Below, one piece after another: positions 16,917 through 25,814 of a DNA stretch of 64,000 nucleotides (position 1 is its first letter; every line of letters begins with the position of its first letter). The notes below the pieces were generated by a model. The model was given only the letters and a program-made list of their open reading frames with translations. It did no database searches and was not told the DNA's origin. The stretch spans positions 1,674,001 through 1,738,000 of the forward strand of contig NZ_JADWYR010000001.1 of the NCBI RefSeq assembly GCF_015831355.1, written 5' to 3'. A program made the position numbers and the translations under genes. This stretch comes from Panacibacter microcysteis. Lineage in GTDB: Bacteria; Bacteroidota; Bacteroidia; Chitinophagales; Chitinophagaceae.

Positions 16917-18737
16917 ATGAGTACTGAAGTTGTTCTAGATCCTCACCACGGAGCGGTAACTCACCATGATACTCATCATGGAGATCATCATGAACACCAT
17001 CATCATGAGACGTTTATAACAAAATATGTGTTTAGCCAGGACCATAAAATGATCGGTAAACAATTTTTGATTACCGGCATGTTTTGGGGAGTGATGGGTG
17101 GCTTAATGTCAGTGCTGTTTCGTTTGCAATTAGGATATCCTGATGCCACATTTCCATGGTTAGAAGATATTCTGGGTAAATGGGCAAAGGGCGGTCATAT
17201 AACCCCGGAAGCATATTATGCTTTGGTAACCATACACGGTACTGTACTTGTATTTTTTGTATTGACTGCCGGACTTAGCGGAACATTCGCAAACCTGCTT
17301 ATACCATTGCAGGTAGGCGCAAGAGACATGGCATCGCCTATGATGAATATGCTTAGCTACTGGTTTTTCTTTGCAGCGAGTGTTGTAATGTTATCGTCGA
17401 TATTTGTAGAGACAGGTCCTTTTAGCGGTGGCTGGACCGCATACCCGCCTTTGAGTGCATTGGGAGATGCATCGCCGGGATCTAAGACCGGTATGGATTT
17501 GTGGATAATGGCGATGGCTTTGTTCGTTGTTTCGTCATTGCTGGGGGGCCTGAACTATATTGCCACCATTCTGAATATGCGTACAAAAGGCATGAGTATG
17601 ACGCGATTGCCTCTTACTATCTGGGCACTCTTTTTTACAGCAGTATTAGGGGTACTTTCATTCCCTGTTTTGTTTTCTGGTTTTATCCTGCTGATATTCG
17701 ACAGAAATTTCGGTACAAGCTTTTATTTATCTGATATATTTATAAACGGCGTTGGTGCTTTGCCAAACGAGGGCGGCAGTGCCATTCTTTACCAGCACTT
17801 GTTCTGGTTTCTTGGTCACCCCGAGGTTTATATTATCTTGTTGCCGGCTATGGGAATGGTTTCGGAAATATTGGCAACAAACTCAAGAAAGCCAATCTTC
17901 GGATATATGGCGATGGTGGGATCATTGTTTGCCATTACCATCCTGGCATTTCTAGTATGGGCGCACCACATGTTTGTAACGGGGCTCAATCCATTCTTAG
18001 GATCAATATTCGTACTACTTACACTGTTGATTGCTGTACCGTCAGCCATTAAAGTATTCAACTGGCTAACTACATTGTGGCGGGGCAATATCAGGTTTAC
18101 ACCGGGTATGCTATTTGCAATTGGTTTTGTTAGCTTGTTTATTTCAGGTGGTTTAACGGGTATCTGGCTGGGGAATTCAGCATTGGATATACATCTTCAC
18201 GATACTTATTTTGTGATCGCTCACTTTCACATTGTAATGGGTGTGGCAAGTATGTTTGGTATGTTTGCCGGCATATACCATTGGTTCCCGAAAATGTATG
18301 GCCGCTATTTGAACAATAACCTTGCTTACATACACTTTTGGCTTACAATGATTGGTGCTTACCTGATCTTCTGGCCTATGCACTATGAAGGATTAGCTGG
18401 TATGCCGCGTCGTTACTATGACTACAGTGTATGGGAAAGTTTCAAGCAGTTTGCCGAACTGAACAGGTTTATCAGTACAGTAGCTATGATCGTATTTGCC
18501 GTACAGTTGTTGTTTCTGTTTAATTTCTTCTACTCAATTTTCAAGGGAAGAAAAGTTACTACAACTAATCCATGGGGCTCAACAACACTTGAATGGACTA
18601 CACCAATCAATCCGGGTCACGGTAACTGGGTTGGTGAAATTCCTGAAGTGCACCGCTGGGCTTACGACTATGGTAAAGATGGTAAAGATTTTATATCGCA
18701 GGTTACACCTGTTGGGGCTGATGAAAGTTCACATTAA
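16917..18737 (+). CDS. coxA: Cytochrome c oxidase subunit I
   Basis: Catalytic subunit of the heme-copper oxidase; reduces O2 to water and pumps protons. Twelve-helix core with heme and copper ligands: HPEVY (His301 and Tyr305, the cross-linked pair), His350-His351 in AHHMFVTG, and HDTYFVIAHFH (His436 and His438 for the hemes). The protein is 606 residues long. The N-terminal 30 residues are exceptionally rich in His (about 14 His), with Asp, Glu and Gly between; I know of no fixed role, metal binding is possible (inference). Followed by a terminator, so coxA may end the first transcript of the cluster. Confidence 0.97.
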   Translation: MSTEVVLDPHHGAVTHHDTHHGDHHEHHHHETFITKYVFSQDHKMIGKQFLITGMFWGVMGGLMSVLFRLQLGYPDATFPWLEDILGKWAKGGHITPEAYYALVTIHGTVLVFFVLTAGLSGTFANLLIPLQVGARDMASPMMNMLSYWFFFAASVVMLSSIFVETGPFSGGWTAYPPLSALGDASPGSKTGMDLWIMAMALFVVSSLLGGLNYIATILNMRTKGMSMTRLPLTIWALFFTAVLGVLSFPVLFSGFILLIFDRNFGTSFYLSDIFINGVGALPNEGGSAILYQHLFWFLGHPEVYIILLPAMGMVSEILATNSRKPIFGYMAMVGSLFAITILAFLVWAHHMFVTGLNPFLGSIFVLLTLLIAVPSAIKVFNWLTTLWRGNIRFTPGMLFAIGFVSLFISGGLTGIWLGNSALDIHLHDTYFVIAHFHIVMGVASMFGMFAGIYHWFPKMYGRYLNNNLAYIHFWLTMIGAYLIFWPMHYEGLAGMPRRYYDYSVWESFKQFAELNRFISTVAMIVFAVQLLFLFNFFYSIFKGRKVTTTNPWGSTTLEWTTPINPGHGNWVGEIPEVHRWAYDYGKDGKDFISQVTPVGADESSH

Positions 18738-18782
18738 TAGCTCTGCTCTTTATACAGTAATGAATTACTAATGATAATTGAA

Positions 18783-18808
18783 AATGCCCTGAATTTCAGG
18801 GCATTTTT
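18783..18808 (+). terminator. Rho-independent terminator after coxA
   Basis: ATGCCCTGA/TCAGGGCAT stem with a 3-base loop, flanked by A and followed by T residues; 45 bases after the coxA stop and 20 bases before ctaB. It separates act-coxBA from ctaB and the subunit III genes, at least partly. Confidence 0.85.
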
Positions 18809-18828
18809 ATCAGTTAACTAAAAGATGA

Positions 18829-19800
18829 ATGGACAGCTTCCACTCTTCACATATAATGAACAAATCGCTTAAATCTTCCACCTCTTTCTCATTAGCCTCG
18901 AAGGTGAAGGATTATTTTCAGCTTATTAAATTCACACTAAGCTTTACAGTGGTTTTTTCATGCGTTATATGCTACCTGTTGGCGCCAAATATTGTAGATT
19001 TTGATTTAAAGATGATTGTGCTGCTGTTCGTAGCCGGAATGCTTGTAACAGGAAGTGCTAATGCCATAAACCAGGCTTCTGAAAAAGATACAGACGCTTT
19101 AATGAAACGCACTGGTAAGAGACCTGTAGCAAATGGCAGAATGAGCCAGAGAGAAGCATATACATTTGCTCTTATAGCTGGTATAGTTGGTGTTTTCCTG
19201 ATGTACCAATATTTTAATACGGCATCCGCCCTATTATCAGCATTCAGTCTTTTTTTATACTCATACATCTATACCCCGCTGAAAAAAGTTAGCTCTGTTT
19301 CTGTATTGGTTGGTGCTTTCCCCGGCGCTATCCCTTGTTTAATTGGCTGGGTTGCTGCAACAAATGCTTTCAGTCCTTTTGCCATTGTCGAAGGCACATC
19401 CATTTCTAATGCCGCGGGGTGGGCATTGTTTGGTATACAATTTCTTTGGCAGTTTCCCCATTTCTGGGCAATTGCGTGGGTTGCGCATAATGATTACGAC
19501 AGGGCCGGGTTTAAATTGCTGCCAGGTGGGAATGAACCAACAAGAAGCACAGCATTACAGGCAATTGCATACGCGGTTATGATGGTTCCACTAGGGTTAT
19601 TACCTTTTTATTTTGGTATAACAGGTACGGTCAGTATGTGGATCGTTATTGCGGCAAACGTATTCATAGTTGCACAGTGTGTGCGCTTGTATATAGATAT
19701 GGATGTAAAAGCTGCAAGACGTGTAATGTTTAGCAGTTATATTTATTTGCCGGTGGTTTTTCTTGCATTACTGGCCGATAAAATTCCTGTTTCAGGTTAG
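18829..19800 (+). CDS. ctaB: Protoheme IX farnesyltransferase (heme O synthase)
   Basis: Membrane prenyltransferase of the UbiA family that turns heme B into heme O, the precursor of the heme A needed by the oxidase. Seen: the first Asp-rich motif as NQASEKDTDALMKRTGKRPV, the second as HNDYDRAGFKLLP, and about eight to nine membrane segments. The start is uncertain: ATG at 18829 or at 18856, the latter giving a shorter N-terminus closer to relatives. Its partner ctaA lies 13 kb away on the minus strand. Confidence 0.95.
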   Translation: MDSFHSSHIMNKSLKSSTSFSLASKVKDYFQLIKFTLSFTVVFSCVICYLLAPNIVDFDLKMIVLLFVAGMLVTGSANAINQASEKDTDALMKRTGKRPVANGRMSQREAYTFALIAGIVGVFLMYQYFNTASALLSAFSLFLYSYIYTPLKKVSSVSVLVGAFPGAIPCLIGWVAATNAFSPFAIVEGTSISNAAGWALFGIQFLWQFPHFWAIAWVAHNDYDRAGFKLLPGGNEPTRSTALQAIAYAVMMVPLGLLPFYFGITGTVSMWIVIAANVFIVAQCVRLYIDMDVKAARRVMFSSYIYLPVVFLALLADKIPVSG

Positions 19801-19860
19801 TGGTAGAGAATTTTACATGAAGAGACGAACGTTTTTGAAAAACAATTAGGCTATGCAGTA

Positions 19861-19932
19861 TCGTTGCTGCGTAGTGATCATACAGTACAAGTGAGTGACA
19901 CAACAGGCGCTAAATGCTTGTATAACAGCTTG
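19861..19932 (+). repeat. Dispersed intergenic repeat, locus 5
   Basis: Single unit between ctaB and the first subunit III gene, core GTACAAGTGAGTGACACAAC at 19885-19904, then AGGCG. Inner flank TCGTTGCTG matches loci 3 and 12. Confidence 0.8.
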
Positions 19933-19949
19933 TAAACAAACAATAAATC

Positions 19950-20528
19950 GTGATGATGACAACAGTGAGTAATCAAAGAAGCAGGATACACCCACACAAG
20001 TTTACGCTATGGGTGGCAATGGGCAGCATTGTAATGATGTTTGCCGGCTTAACCAGTGCCTACATTGTTAGAAGAAACCAGGCCAACTGGCTGGAATTTT
20101 CTTTGCCCGCCGTGTTCTGGTATTCTACAGCAGTAATATTGGTAAGCAGCTTAACCATGCATCTTGCGCTTAAATCATTTAAGGCAAGGCAAATGCAACG
20201 CTACAGGCAGTTTATAACAGTTACTGCCATATTAGGTGTGCTATTTGCAGCATTACAATTCCAGGGCTTTACTTACCTTGGTGCGCATGGTGTAAAACTT
20301 ATCGGTGAGGGCAGTAACCCGGCAGCATCATTCCTGGCTATTATTACAGGGCTGCACGTGCTGCACGTTTTAGGAGGAGTAATTGCCATATTGGTCATTT
20401 TTATAAGGGCATTCAGTGCTCGGTTAAAAAGCTACAATGCCGTACCAATCGAGATTGTAAGCACGTACTGGCACTTTGTTGATATTCTATGGATTTATCT
20501 TTTTATCTTTTTCAGCATCACGCATTAA
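19950..20528 (+). CDS. Heme-copper oxidase subunit III (first copy)
   Basis: Subunit III family membrane protein, 192 residues, five hydrophobic segments. Family-like motifs are LGAHGVKLIGEGSN, TGLHVLHVLGGV and the C-terminal EIVSTYWHFVDILWIYLF. It is shorter and more diverged than the second copy at 20766. Two subunit III genes in tandem are usual in Bacteroidota oxidase clusters (family knowledge). Start at 19950, 19953 or 19956 (consecutive ATG codons) cannot be decided. Confidence 0.92.
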   Translation: MMMTTVSNQRSRIHPHKFTLWVAMGSIVMMFAGLTSAYIVRRNQANWLEFSLPAVFWYSTAVILVSSLTMHLALKSFKARQMQRYRQFITVTAILGVLFAALQFQGFTYLGAHGVKLIGEGSNPAASFLAIITGLHVLHVLGGVIAILVIFIRAFSARLKSYNAVPIEIVSTYWHFVDILWIYLFIFFSITH

Positions 20529-20548
20529 CATGCAGGAAATAATGATAT

Positions 20549-20600
20549 GAGCCCGGCTTTACAATATGTATGATACTGCTGTTGCGTCGCACACTGCAAC
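20549..20600 (+). repeat. Dispersed intergenic repeat, locus 6
   Basis: Left-type unit, GAGCCCGGCTT at its outer end and core GTTGCGTCGCACACTGCAAC at 20581-20600, between the two subunit III genes. The end of the core differs from the usual CTTGTAC. Confidence 0.75.
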
Positions 20601-20765
20601 TGCAACAATACTAATCAACAGGGTTCGCAAGGGTAAGACAATGTTCAGTACATAAACGGGGTCATAACGATAAAAATATATGAGTGGGTCAATAAAAAAC
20701 TTATTATTTTATATACTCGTTTAACGGGTAGCCAATAAATTTGCAAACGAAATTTAAACAGTAAC

Positions 20766-21440
20766 ATGTCTACAACAACTGCAACTGCGCCAACGAAATA
20801 CTGGAGTGGCGGTAAAAGTCCCTTCAATGTTGAGTATGGTAAATTAATGATGTGGTATTTTTTAATGAGTGATGCCTTTACATTCGGGGCATTTCTTATT
20901 GCTTATGGCACAACAAGATTTGCAACTACCGGCTGGCCCGATCCCAATGAAGTATTCCAGTCTTTCCCCGGACTGGGTTCGGGGTATCCGCTGCTCTTTG
21001 TGAGTTTGATGACCTTCATCCTCATCATTAGCTCGGTTACAATGGTACTTGCTGTACATGCAGGACATAACATGGATAAGAAAGGGGTGGTTAAAAACCT
21101 TGTCTGGACGATTATCGGTGGCCTGGCTTTCTTAAGTTGCCAGGCCTGGGAGTGGACACACTTACACCACGAAGGCGCATGGTGGGGTCAAAATCCTTTT
21201 CCAAATGCAGATGGCACGCTTTCTACTACCAACTTTACAAACTTCTTTTTTACAATAACCGGTTTCCATGGTTTCCACGTTTTCTCGGGTGTGGTAATCA
21301 ACGTTATTATGCTAATAATGACGTTGAACGATAAATTTGAAAAGCGTGGCCATTACCTCATGATAGAAAAGGCCGGGCTATACTGGCACTTTGTAGACCT
21401 GGTTTGGGTATTTGTTTTCACCTGTTTTTACCTGATTTAA
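20766..21440 (+). CDS. coxC: Cytochrome c oxidase subunit III (second copy)
   Basis: Subunit III of the oxidase, 224 residues, with a polar N-terminus and five hydrophobic segments. Typical motifs: MMWYFLMSDAFTFGAFLIAY, WEWTHLHHEGA, TGFHGFHVFSGV and GLYWHFVDLVWVFVF. It supports proton uptake and stability of subunit I (family knowledge). Followed after 22 bases by the subunit IV gene. Confidence 0.95.
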   Translation: MSTTTATAPTKYWSGGKSPFNVEYGKLMMWYFLMSDAFTFGAFLIAYGTTRFATTGWPDPNEVFQSFPGLGSGYPLLFVSLMTFILIISSVTMVLAVHAGHNMDKKGVVKNLVWTIIGGLAFLSCQAWEWTHLHHEGAWWGQNPFPNADGTLSTTNFTNFFFTITGFHGFHVFSGVVINVIMLIMTLNDKFEKRGHYLMIEKAGLYWHFVDLVWVFVFTCFYLI

Positions 21441-21462
21441 TTAACCGGAAAACTAAAAATAA

Positions 21463-21924
21463 ATGGAACATCATTCAACTGCGGTATTGCACGAAGAACA
21501 TCATGTAGGCGGTGGAACGAAAGAGATATGGAAAGTAACCATCATCCTTTCTGTTCTTACTATTGTAGAGCTTGTTTTAGGTTTCTGGATGATTGGTATG
21601 CCCGACGGAGGGTTGCGTTGGGCAATTAAAGGTGCTATCATCATTCTTATGATGGCAAAAGCATTTTACATCGTTGGTTACTTTATGCACCTCAGGCATG
21701 AAATCAGGAACCTGATCATGACTATCGTAGTGCCTTTGTTACTGTTTGTGTGGTTTATCATAGCGTTCCTGTACGATGGAAGTTCATATAATCATATGAG
21801 ACGTACATATACACCGTTCTACAACGATAAAAGTGCTACGAAAATGGAAAAGAAAGAAGGCCATAGCGAAGGTGAGCATGCGGAGGAGCCTAAAGAAGAA
21901 CATAAACCTGAATCCTTACATTAA
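21463..21924 (+). CDS. coxD: Cytochrome c oxidase subunit IV family protein
   Basis: Small accessory subunit of the oxidase, 153 residues, with three membrane segments (about residues 23-43, 50-72 and 84-104) as in prokaryotic subunit IV. The motif KAFYIVGYFMHLRHE is typical of the family. Both ends are His- and Glu-rich, echoing the His-rich N-terminus of subunit I. A terminator follows. The symbol is used by position and family. Confidence 0.88.
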   Translation: MEHHSTAVLHEEHHVGGGTKEIWKVTIILSVLTIVELVLGFWMIGMPDGGLRWAIKGAIIILMMAKAFYIVGYFMHLRHEIRNLIMTIVVPLLLFVWFIIAFLYDGSSYNHMRRTYTPFYNDKSATKMEKKEGHSEGEHAEEPKEEHKPESLH

Positions 21925-21963
21925 TAGTAAGTATATTCAGTTGAACTATATTTTTTAATCTTT

Positions 21964-21991
21964 AAACCATCGCTGCCTGCGATGGTTTTTT
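21964..21991 (+). terminator. Rho-independent terminator after coxD
   Basis: AAACCATCGC/GCGATGGTTT stem with loop TGCCT and a T tract. The next gene starts only 13 bases later, so it may attenuate rather than end transcription. Confidence 0.85.
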
Positions 21992-22004
21992 GTTAAAGCA
22001 GTAT

Positions 22005-22820
22005 ATGAACAAAAAAGCGTTAATGGCATTGTGTGTGGCAATACTGATTCCACTGATCAGCTATTTGCTTGTTAAGAATGCAGGTGATTCTGCTGTTGTA
22101 ATGCCGAGGCATTATTTGCCCGATTCTGTTGTAAGCAGCATTGAAGATGGCAAAAAGCAAACCGACACAGTATGGCATAGAGTAGCAGACATAAGGTTGC
22201 AAAACCAGTTTGGTGATACGGTAAACTTATACGATATACAAAACAAGGTGATTGTTGCAGATTTCATTTTTACAACCTGCGGTTATGTGTGTCCAAAGCT
22301 CACGACCAATATGGCAAAAATGCAACAGTCGTTTATCAGGGGTGGAGACCCCATGAAGAAGATAGATACTTCGGTGGTGCAGTTTCTTTCGTTTACTATT
22401 GACCCGGAAAGAGATTCGGTGCCCCGCCTGAAAGCTTATGCCGACAAATACGGCGTCAACCCGGAAAACTGGTGGTTATTAACCGGTTCTAAAGATGCTA
22501 TCTATAATTTCATATTTGAAGAGCTTAAGGTAGATAAGTTTGAATCTGACGGACCGCTTGATCCCGACTTTGCACACACACAACGGTTTGTATTACTCGA
22601 CAAAAATTTTAATGTACGGGGTTTTTATAATGGACTGGATTCTTCCTCACTTGCATTATTGTCGAGAGATGTAGGCCTGCTGATGCTTGAAAAAGCCACT
22701 AACCCCGAACCATTACCATTCGACCCTTTACAAATGGGTGTGTTTTTCGTGCTGGCATTGATCATAGTAATAGTTGTTATCCGGTTAATATTTAAAAAGA
22801 AAACTACAAATAACGTTTAA
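22005..22820 (+). CDS. SCO1/SenC family copper chaperone
   Basis: Membrane-anchored thioredoxin-fold protein that delivers copper to the CuA site of subunit II. Seen: an N-terminal membrane anchor (residues 5-25), the copper motif TTCGYVCP with Cys92 and Cys96, and the third ligand His191 in DFAHTQRFVLLD. A second hydrophobic segment at the C-terminus (about residues 243-262) ends in a basic tail. I start at the ATG at 22005; a TTG five codons upstream lies in the terminator T tract. The stop is one base from the next gene, so the two are coupled. Confidence 0.93.
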   Translation: MNKKALMALCVAILIPLISYLLVKNAGDSAVVMPRHYLPDSVVSSIEDGKKQTDTVWHRVADIRLQNQFGDTVNLYDIQNKVIVADFIFTTCGYVCPKLTTNMAKMQQSFIRGGDPMKKIDTSVVQFLSFTIDPERDSVPRLKAYADKYGVNPENWWLLTGSKDAIYNFIFEELKVDKFESDGPLDPDFAHTQRFVLLDKNFNVRGFYNGLDSSSLALLSRDVGLLMLEKATNPEPLPFDPLQMGVFFVLALIIVIVVIRLIFKKKTTNNV

Positions 22821-22821
22821 T

Positions 22822-23406
22822 ATGTTAGAGGCTTCTATAGAAAAAAACGATAAAAAGGCAAAGCAGCTGATCTGGATATTTTCAACAGTAGTGTTTGTTG
22901 CTGTAGTGCTGTTGAGCAATGTAAAATTAAATGTAGATCCAGGCTTTGATATACACATATTCGCAAAGGTCAATGCATATATTAATGCAACAATTGCATT
23001 TTTACTTCTCGCAGCATTGCTTTCAGTAAAAAACCGCAAGTACAGGCAGCATAAAAATCTTATGATTGCGGCATTAATCTTATCAATCATCTTCCTGGTA
23101 TCATACATAGCACATCATCTGCTGGCCGGCGAAGCAAAATTTGGAGACGCAAATCATAATGGCATAGTCGAAGAAGCTGAGGCGCTTGCCGTTGGCAGTA
23201 CGCGATATATTTATTACATCATACTAGCCACGCATATATTCCTCGCTGCAGTTATATTGCCCTTTATTTTATTTACCGCTTACAGGGCTATGATCGCTGA
23301 ATTTCCTGCTCATAAAAAGTTGGCGCGCTATACATGGCCATTATGGTTTTATGTTGCAGTTACAGGCCCGGTTATATATTACTTTATAAGCCCGTATTAC
23401 TATTAA
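22822..23406 (+). CDS. DUF420 membrane protein
   Basis: Membrane protein of 194 residues with five hydrophobic segments, matching DUF420. Conserved-looking His residues occur in FDIHIFAKVNAYINA, IAHHLLAG and ATHIFLAA. An aspartate-rich stretch, GDANHNGIVEEAE, resembles an EF-hand-like calcium loop (inference). It starts one base after the sco gene. DUF420 genes are often near oxidase genes and are thought to help assemble them; the actual function is not established. Confidence 0.85.
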   Translation: MLEASIEKNDKKAKQLIWIFSTVVFVAVVLLSNVKLNVDPGFDIHIFAKVNAYINATIAFLLLAALLSVKNRKYRQHKNLMIAALILSIIFLVSYIAHHLLAGEAKFGDANHNGIVEEAEALAVGSTRYIYYIILATHIFLAAVILPFILFTAYRAMIAEFPAHKKLARYTWPLWFYVAVTGPVIYYFISPYYY

Positions 23407-23414
23407 ATCTCAAC

Positions 23415-23446
23415 TTTGTCTTAACAATTCGTTCATATTACCTTTG
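23415..23446 (+). promoter_or_regulatory. Promoter of the JmjC/cupin gene
   Basis: TTTG at 23415-23418, 20 bases, TACCTTTG at 23439-23446: the full Bacteroidota consensus. It overlaps a TTG that begins the longest frame and therefore supports the ATG at 23462. Confidence 0.85.
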
Positions 23447-23461
23447 CGTAAAATTTCTTGT

Positions 23462-24376
23462 ATGCAGTTGCGCCCGGTAGACACCGTTTCTAATATTACC
23501 GCTGACGATTTTAAGAAACATTACTATAACCCCGGTAAACCCATTGTTATAAAAGACCTTGCAAAGGCGTGGCCTGCTTATACCAAATGGAACTGGGAAT
23601 ACTTTAAAAAAATTGTAGGCGATAAAAAGATAGGCATCTATAACAACACAAAGAGTGATGCTTATACGCCCATTAATAAAGCAGATGCTTACACCACGTT
23701 TGGCGAATATGTTGATATGATCAGCAACGGGCCGGCACAGTGGCGAATATTCCTTTTCAACATTTTTAATCATGCACCACAACTTGTAAAAGACTTTACA
23801 TGGCCCGATCACCTGATGAAAGGCTTTGTAAAAAGAGTGCCCATGCTTTTTACCGGCGGCCAGGGCTCTATTACACATATGCACTTTGATATTGACCTCA
23901 GCCACATACTGCACACACAGTTTGCTGGTAGAAAGAAGGTATTGTTGTTTCCTTATACTGAGCAGCATAAGCTCTACAGGAAGCCCTTCGAAGTATTGAG
24001 CATGGCCGATTTCAGTAATTATTACGATGCAGAAAAGAGCAAAATTGATTACAACAAATTTCCTGCTCTTGAAAGCGCCCAGGGTTTAGAAGTTACCCTG
24101 GAGCATGGAGATACGCTTTTTATGCCCGGCGGTTACTGGCACCATATGGAATACCTCGACAGCGGTTTTGCCATGAGCTTACGCGCATTGAACAACTCTA
24201 TGGCCACCAAATTTAAAGGTGTATGGAACCTGGTAGGCATGCGGAATATTGATACGCTCATGAAGAAAACGGCACCTGTAAAATGGTACAACTGGAAAGA
24301 AAAAAAGATATTCGAATCAGCAGCAGCGGCAATGAAATCAGATAGCTTCCACTATACTTTGAACCCGGCGAAATAG
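23462..24376 (+). CDS. JmjC/cupin-8 domain protein, putative Fe(II)/2-oxoglutarate hydroxylase
   Basis: Likely an Fe(II)- and 2-oxoglutarate-dependent hydroxylase of the cupin-8/JmjC type. Seen: an N-terminal NPGKPIVIKDLAKAWPA segment typical of the family, the iron-binding H-x-D as His141-Phe-Asp143 in HMHFDID, a possible 2-oxoglutarate Lys in GRKKVLLFPY, and the third iron ligand in PGGYWHHME. The substrate (protein side chain or small molecule) cannot be told. Start at 23462 is fixed by the promoter; the leader is only about 10 bases. Confidence 0.88.
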   Translation: MQLRPVDTVSNITADDFKKHYYNPGKPIVIKDLAKAWPAYTKWNWEYFKKIVGDKKIGIYNNTKSDAYTPINKADAYTTFGEYVDMISNGPAQWRIFLFNIFNHAPQLVKDFTWPDHLMKGFVKRVPMLFTGGQGSITHMHFDIDLSHILHTQFAGRKKVLLFPYTEQHKLYRKPFEVLSMADFSNYYDAEKSKIDYNKFPALESAQGLEVTLEHGDTLFMPGGYWHHMEYLDSGFAMSLRALNNSMATKFKGVWNLVGMRNIDTLMKKTAPVKWYNWKEKKIFESAAAAMKSDSFHYTLNPAK

Positions 24377-24396
24377 CCGGTTTTTTATGTTATGTA

Positions 24397-24445
24397 CCAG
24401 GCTGCAGTACAAGCATTAAGCAACTGTTGCGTCGCACACTTGTAC
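24397..24445 (+). repeat. Dispersed intergenic repeat, locus 7
   Basis: Left-type unit: CCAGGCTGCAG outer end, GCATTAAGC, then core GTTGCGTCGCACACTTGTAC at 24426-24445. It lies between convergent genes. Confidence 0.82.
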
Positions 24446-24550
24446 TACATAACATTCAGCAGCCCTTCCGGGCATAACTGCGCACAATAAAGAGAAAGGC
24501 ATAAAGTGCGGTCTTTGTTTTATAACGCCAAAGCAATGATGAAAAGTTAT

Positions 24551-25591
24551 TTACAAGGCCACGCTGGCAGTACTTACCGGCTCTTTAATCCATTTGGTAA
24601 CCGCCTGTACCCACAATGGATGAATATTTAGACATGGAATCATAGTAAAACTTTCTCCCCCTGCATGCAGGAAAATTTCCTTTCCTTCTTCTGCAATCTC
24701 TTCAAGTGTTTCAAGGCAGTCGCTTACAAATGCGGGGCAGGCTACCAGCAATTTTTTTACTCCTTCCTTTGGCAGTTCTTCCAGTCTCTTTGCGGTATAA
24801 GGCGTAAGCCATGGATCTCTGCCGAGTCTTGATTGAAATGACTGTTCAACCCTTTGATGCGAAAGGCCTAGTGCGGCCGTAGTCAGTTCCGTGGTAACAA
24901 ATGTTTGATGCCGGTAACATTTTTGGTGTGCAGGCGATGCTACATGGCAGCAATCGTTCACTTTTAAACAATGCGATCCGGTAATGTCACCTTTATAAAT
25001 ATGCCTTTCCGGAATACCATGATAACTGAATAACAGCTTATCGAAGTCCTGCTGCAGGTAGGGCTTAATGCTTTCAGCCAATGCGTGGATGTAATCGGGA
25101 TTATTATAGTAAGGCGCTATAGTGGTAAGCCTGAAAGGATAATTAAATTTCTTATGAACTTCTTCCATATACACAACAGCGGTTTCGTAACTACTCATAG
25201 CATAATGCGGATATAAAGGGAGCATGATCACTTCTTCAAGCCCGGGCACCTGCCGCATTAGTTTGTCATAAGCATCTTTAGGCGAAGGATTACCATAACG
25301 CATTGCAATTTCTACAGGTGCTGAAAAGTTTTGCTGTACTGCAGCCTGCAGTTGTTTACTAAGCACGATCAACGGCGAACCTTCTTTCCACCAGATCGAC
25401 CTGTATGCTTCTGCGCTCTTTGGTGCCCTGAACGGAACGATGATACCCCTTACCAGCAACATGCGTAATATGTAAGGCATGTCTATAACACGCTCGTCCA
25501 TCAGAAATTCATTCAGGTATTTTCTAACGTCTTTAACGGATGTACTGTCTGGCGAGCCGAGGTTGACTAATACAATGCCTTTTTTTGTCAT
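24551..25591 (-). CDS. hemH: Ferrochelatase
   Basis: Inserts Fe(II) into protoporphyrin IX, the last step of protoheme synthesis. Seen: N-terminal VLVNLGSPDS, the family motif LLFSYHGIPERH with the catalytic His, and LLVACPAFVSDCLETLEE with the second conserved acidic residues. An internal segment after GDITGS holds four Cys within 19 residues (HCLKVNDCCHVASPAHQKC). Some microbial ferrochelatases bind a [2Fe-2S] cluster through Cys residues; whether this set does so is inferred. At 346 residues the length is normal. It has its own promoter and is separated from hemD by repeat locus 8 and a terminator. Confidence 0.95.
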   Translation of the reverse strand: MTKKGIVLVNLGSPDSTSVKDVRKYLNEFLMDERVIDMPYILRMLLVRGIIVPFRAPKSAEAYRSIWWKEGSPLIVLSKQLQAAVQQNFSAPVEIAMRYGNPSPKDAYDKLMRQVPGLEEVIMLPLYPHYAMSSYETAVVYMEEVHKKFNYPFRLTTIAPYYNNPDYIHALAESIKPYLQQDFDKLLFSYHGIPERHIYKGDITGSHCLKVNDCCHVASPAHQKCYRHQTFVTTELTTAALGLSHQRVEQSFQSRLGRDPWLTPYTAKRLEELPKEGVKKLLVACPAFVSDCLETLEEIAEEGKEIFLHAGGESFTMIPCLNIHPLWVQAVTKWIKEPVSTASVAL

Positions 25592-25608
25592 GGTTCAAAT
25601 TGATTGTA

Positions 25609-25640
25609 CAAATGTATAAGAACATTTTGCGCGGGAAAAA
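25609..25640 (-). promoter_or_regulatory. Promoter of hemH
   Basis: On the minus strand TACATTTG at 25616-25609 matches TAnnTTTG; TTTTT at 25640-25636 is 19 bases upstream as an imperfect -33. The hemH ATG is 18 bases downstream. Confidence 0.65.
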
Positions 25641-25763
25641 GATCTATAAACGTAAAAAAAGTCTGTCCTGGTTTTCGGGCGCATGTTTTACATTGCTTAT
25701 GGCAATTGTTGTTGCCCGCAAAAGCATTAGCGGGGGTCGAAAACTGCTGCATAATGTTATAAA

Positions 25764-25813
25764 GTACAAGAGTGCGACGCAACAGGTGCCACATGCTTAT
25801 ACTGCAGCCTGGT
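25764..25813 (-). repeat. Dispersed intergenic repeat, locus 8
   Basis: Core GTACAAGAGTGCGACGCAAC at 25764-25783, then AGGTGCC, ATGC and CTGCAGCCTGG. Between the hemD terminator and the hemH promoter. Confidence 0.82.
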
Positions 25814-25814
25814 T

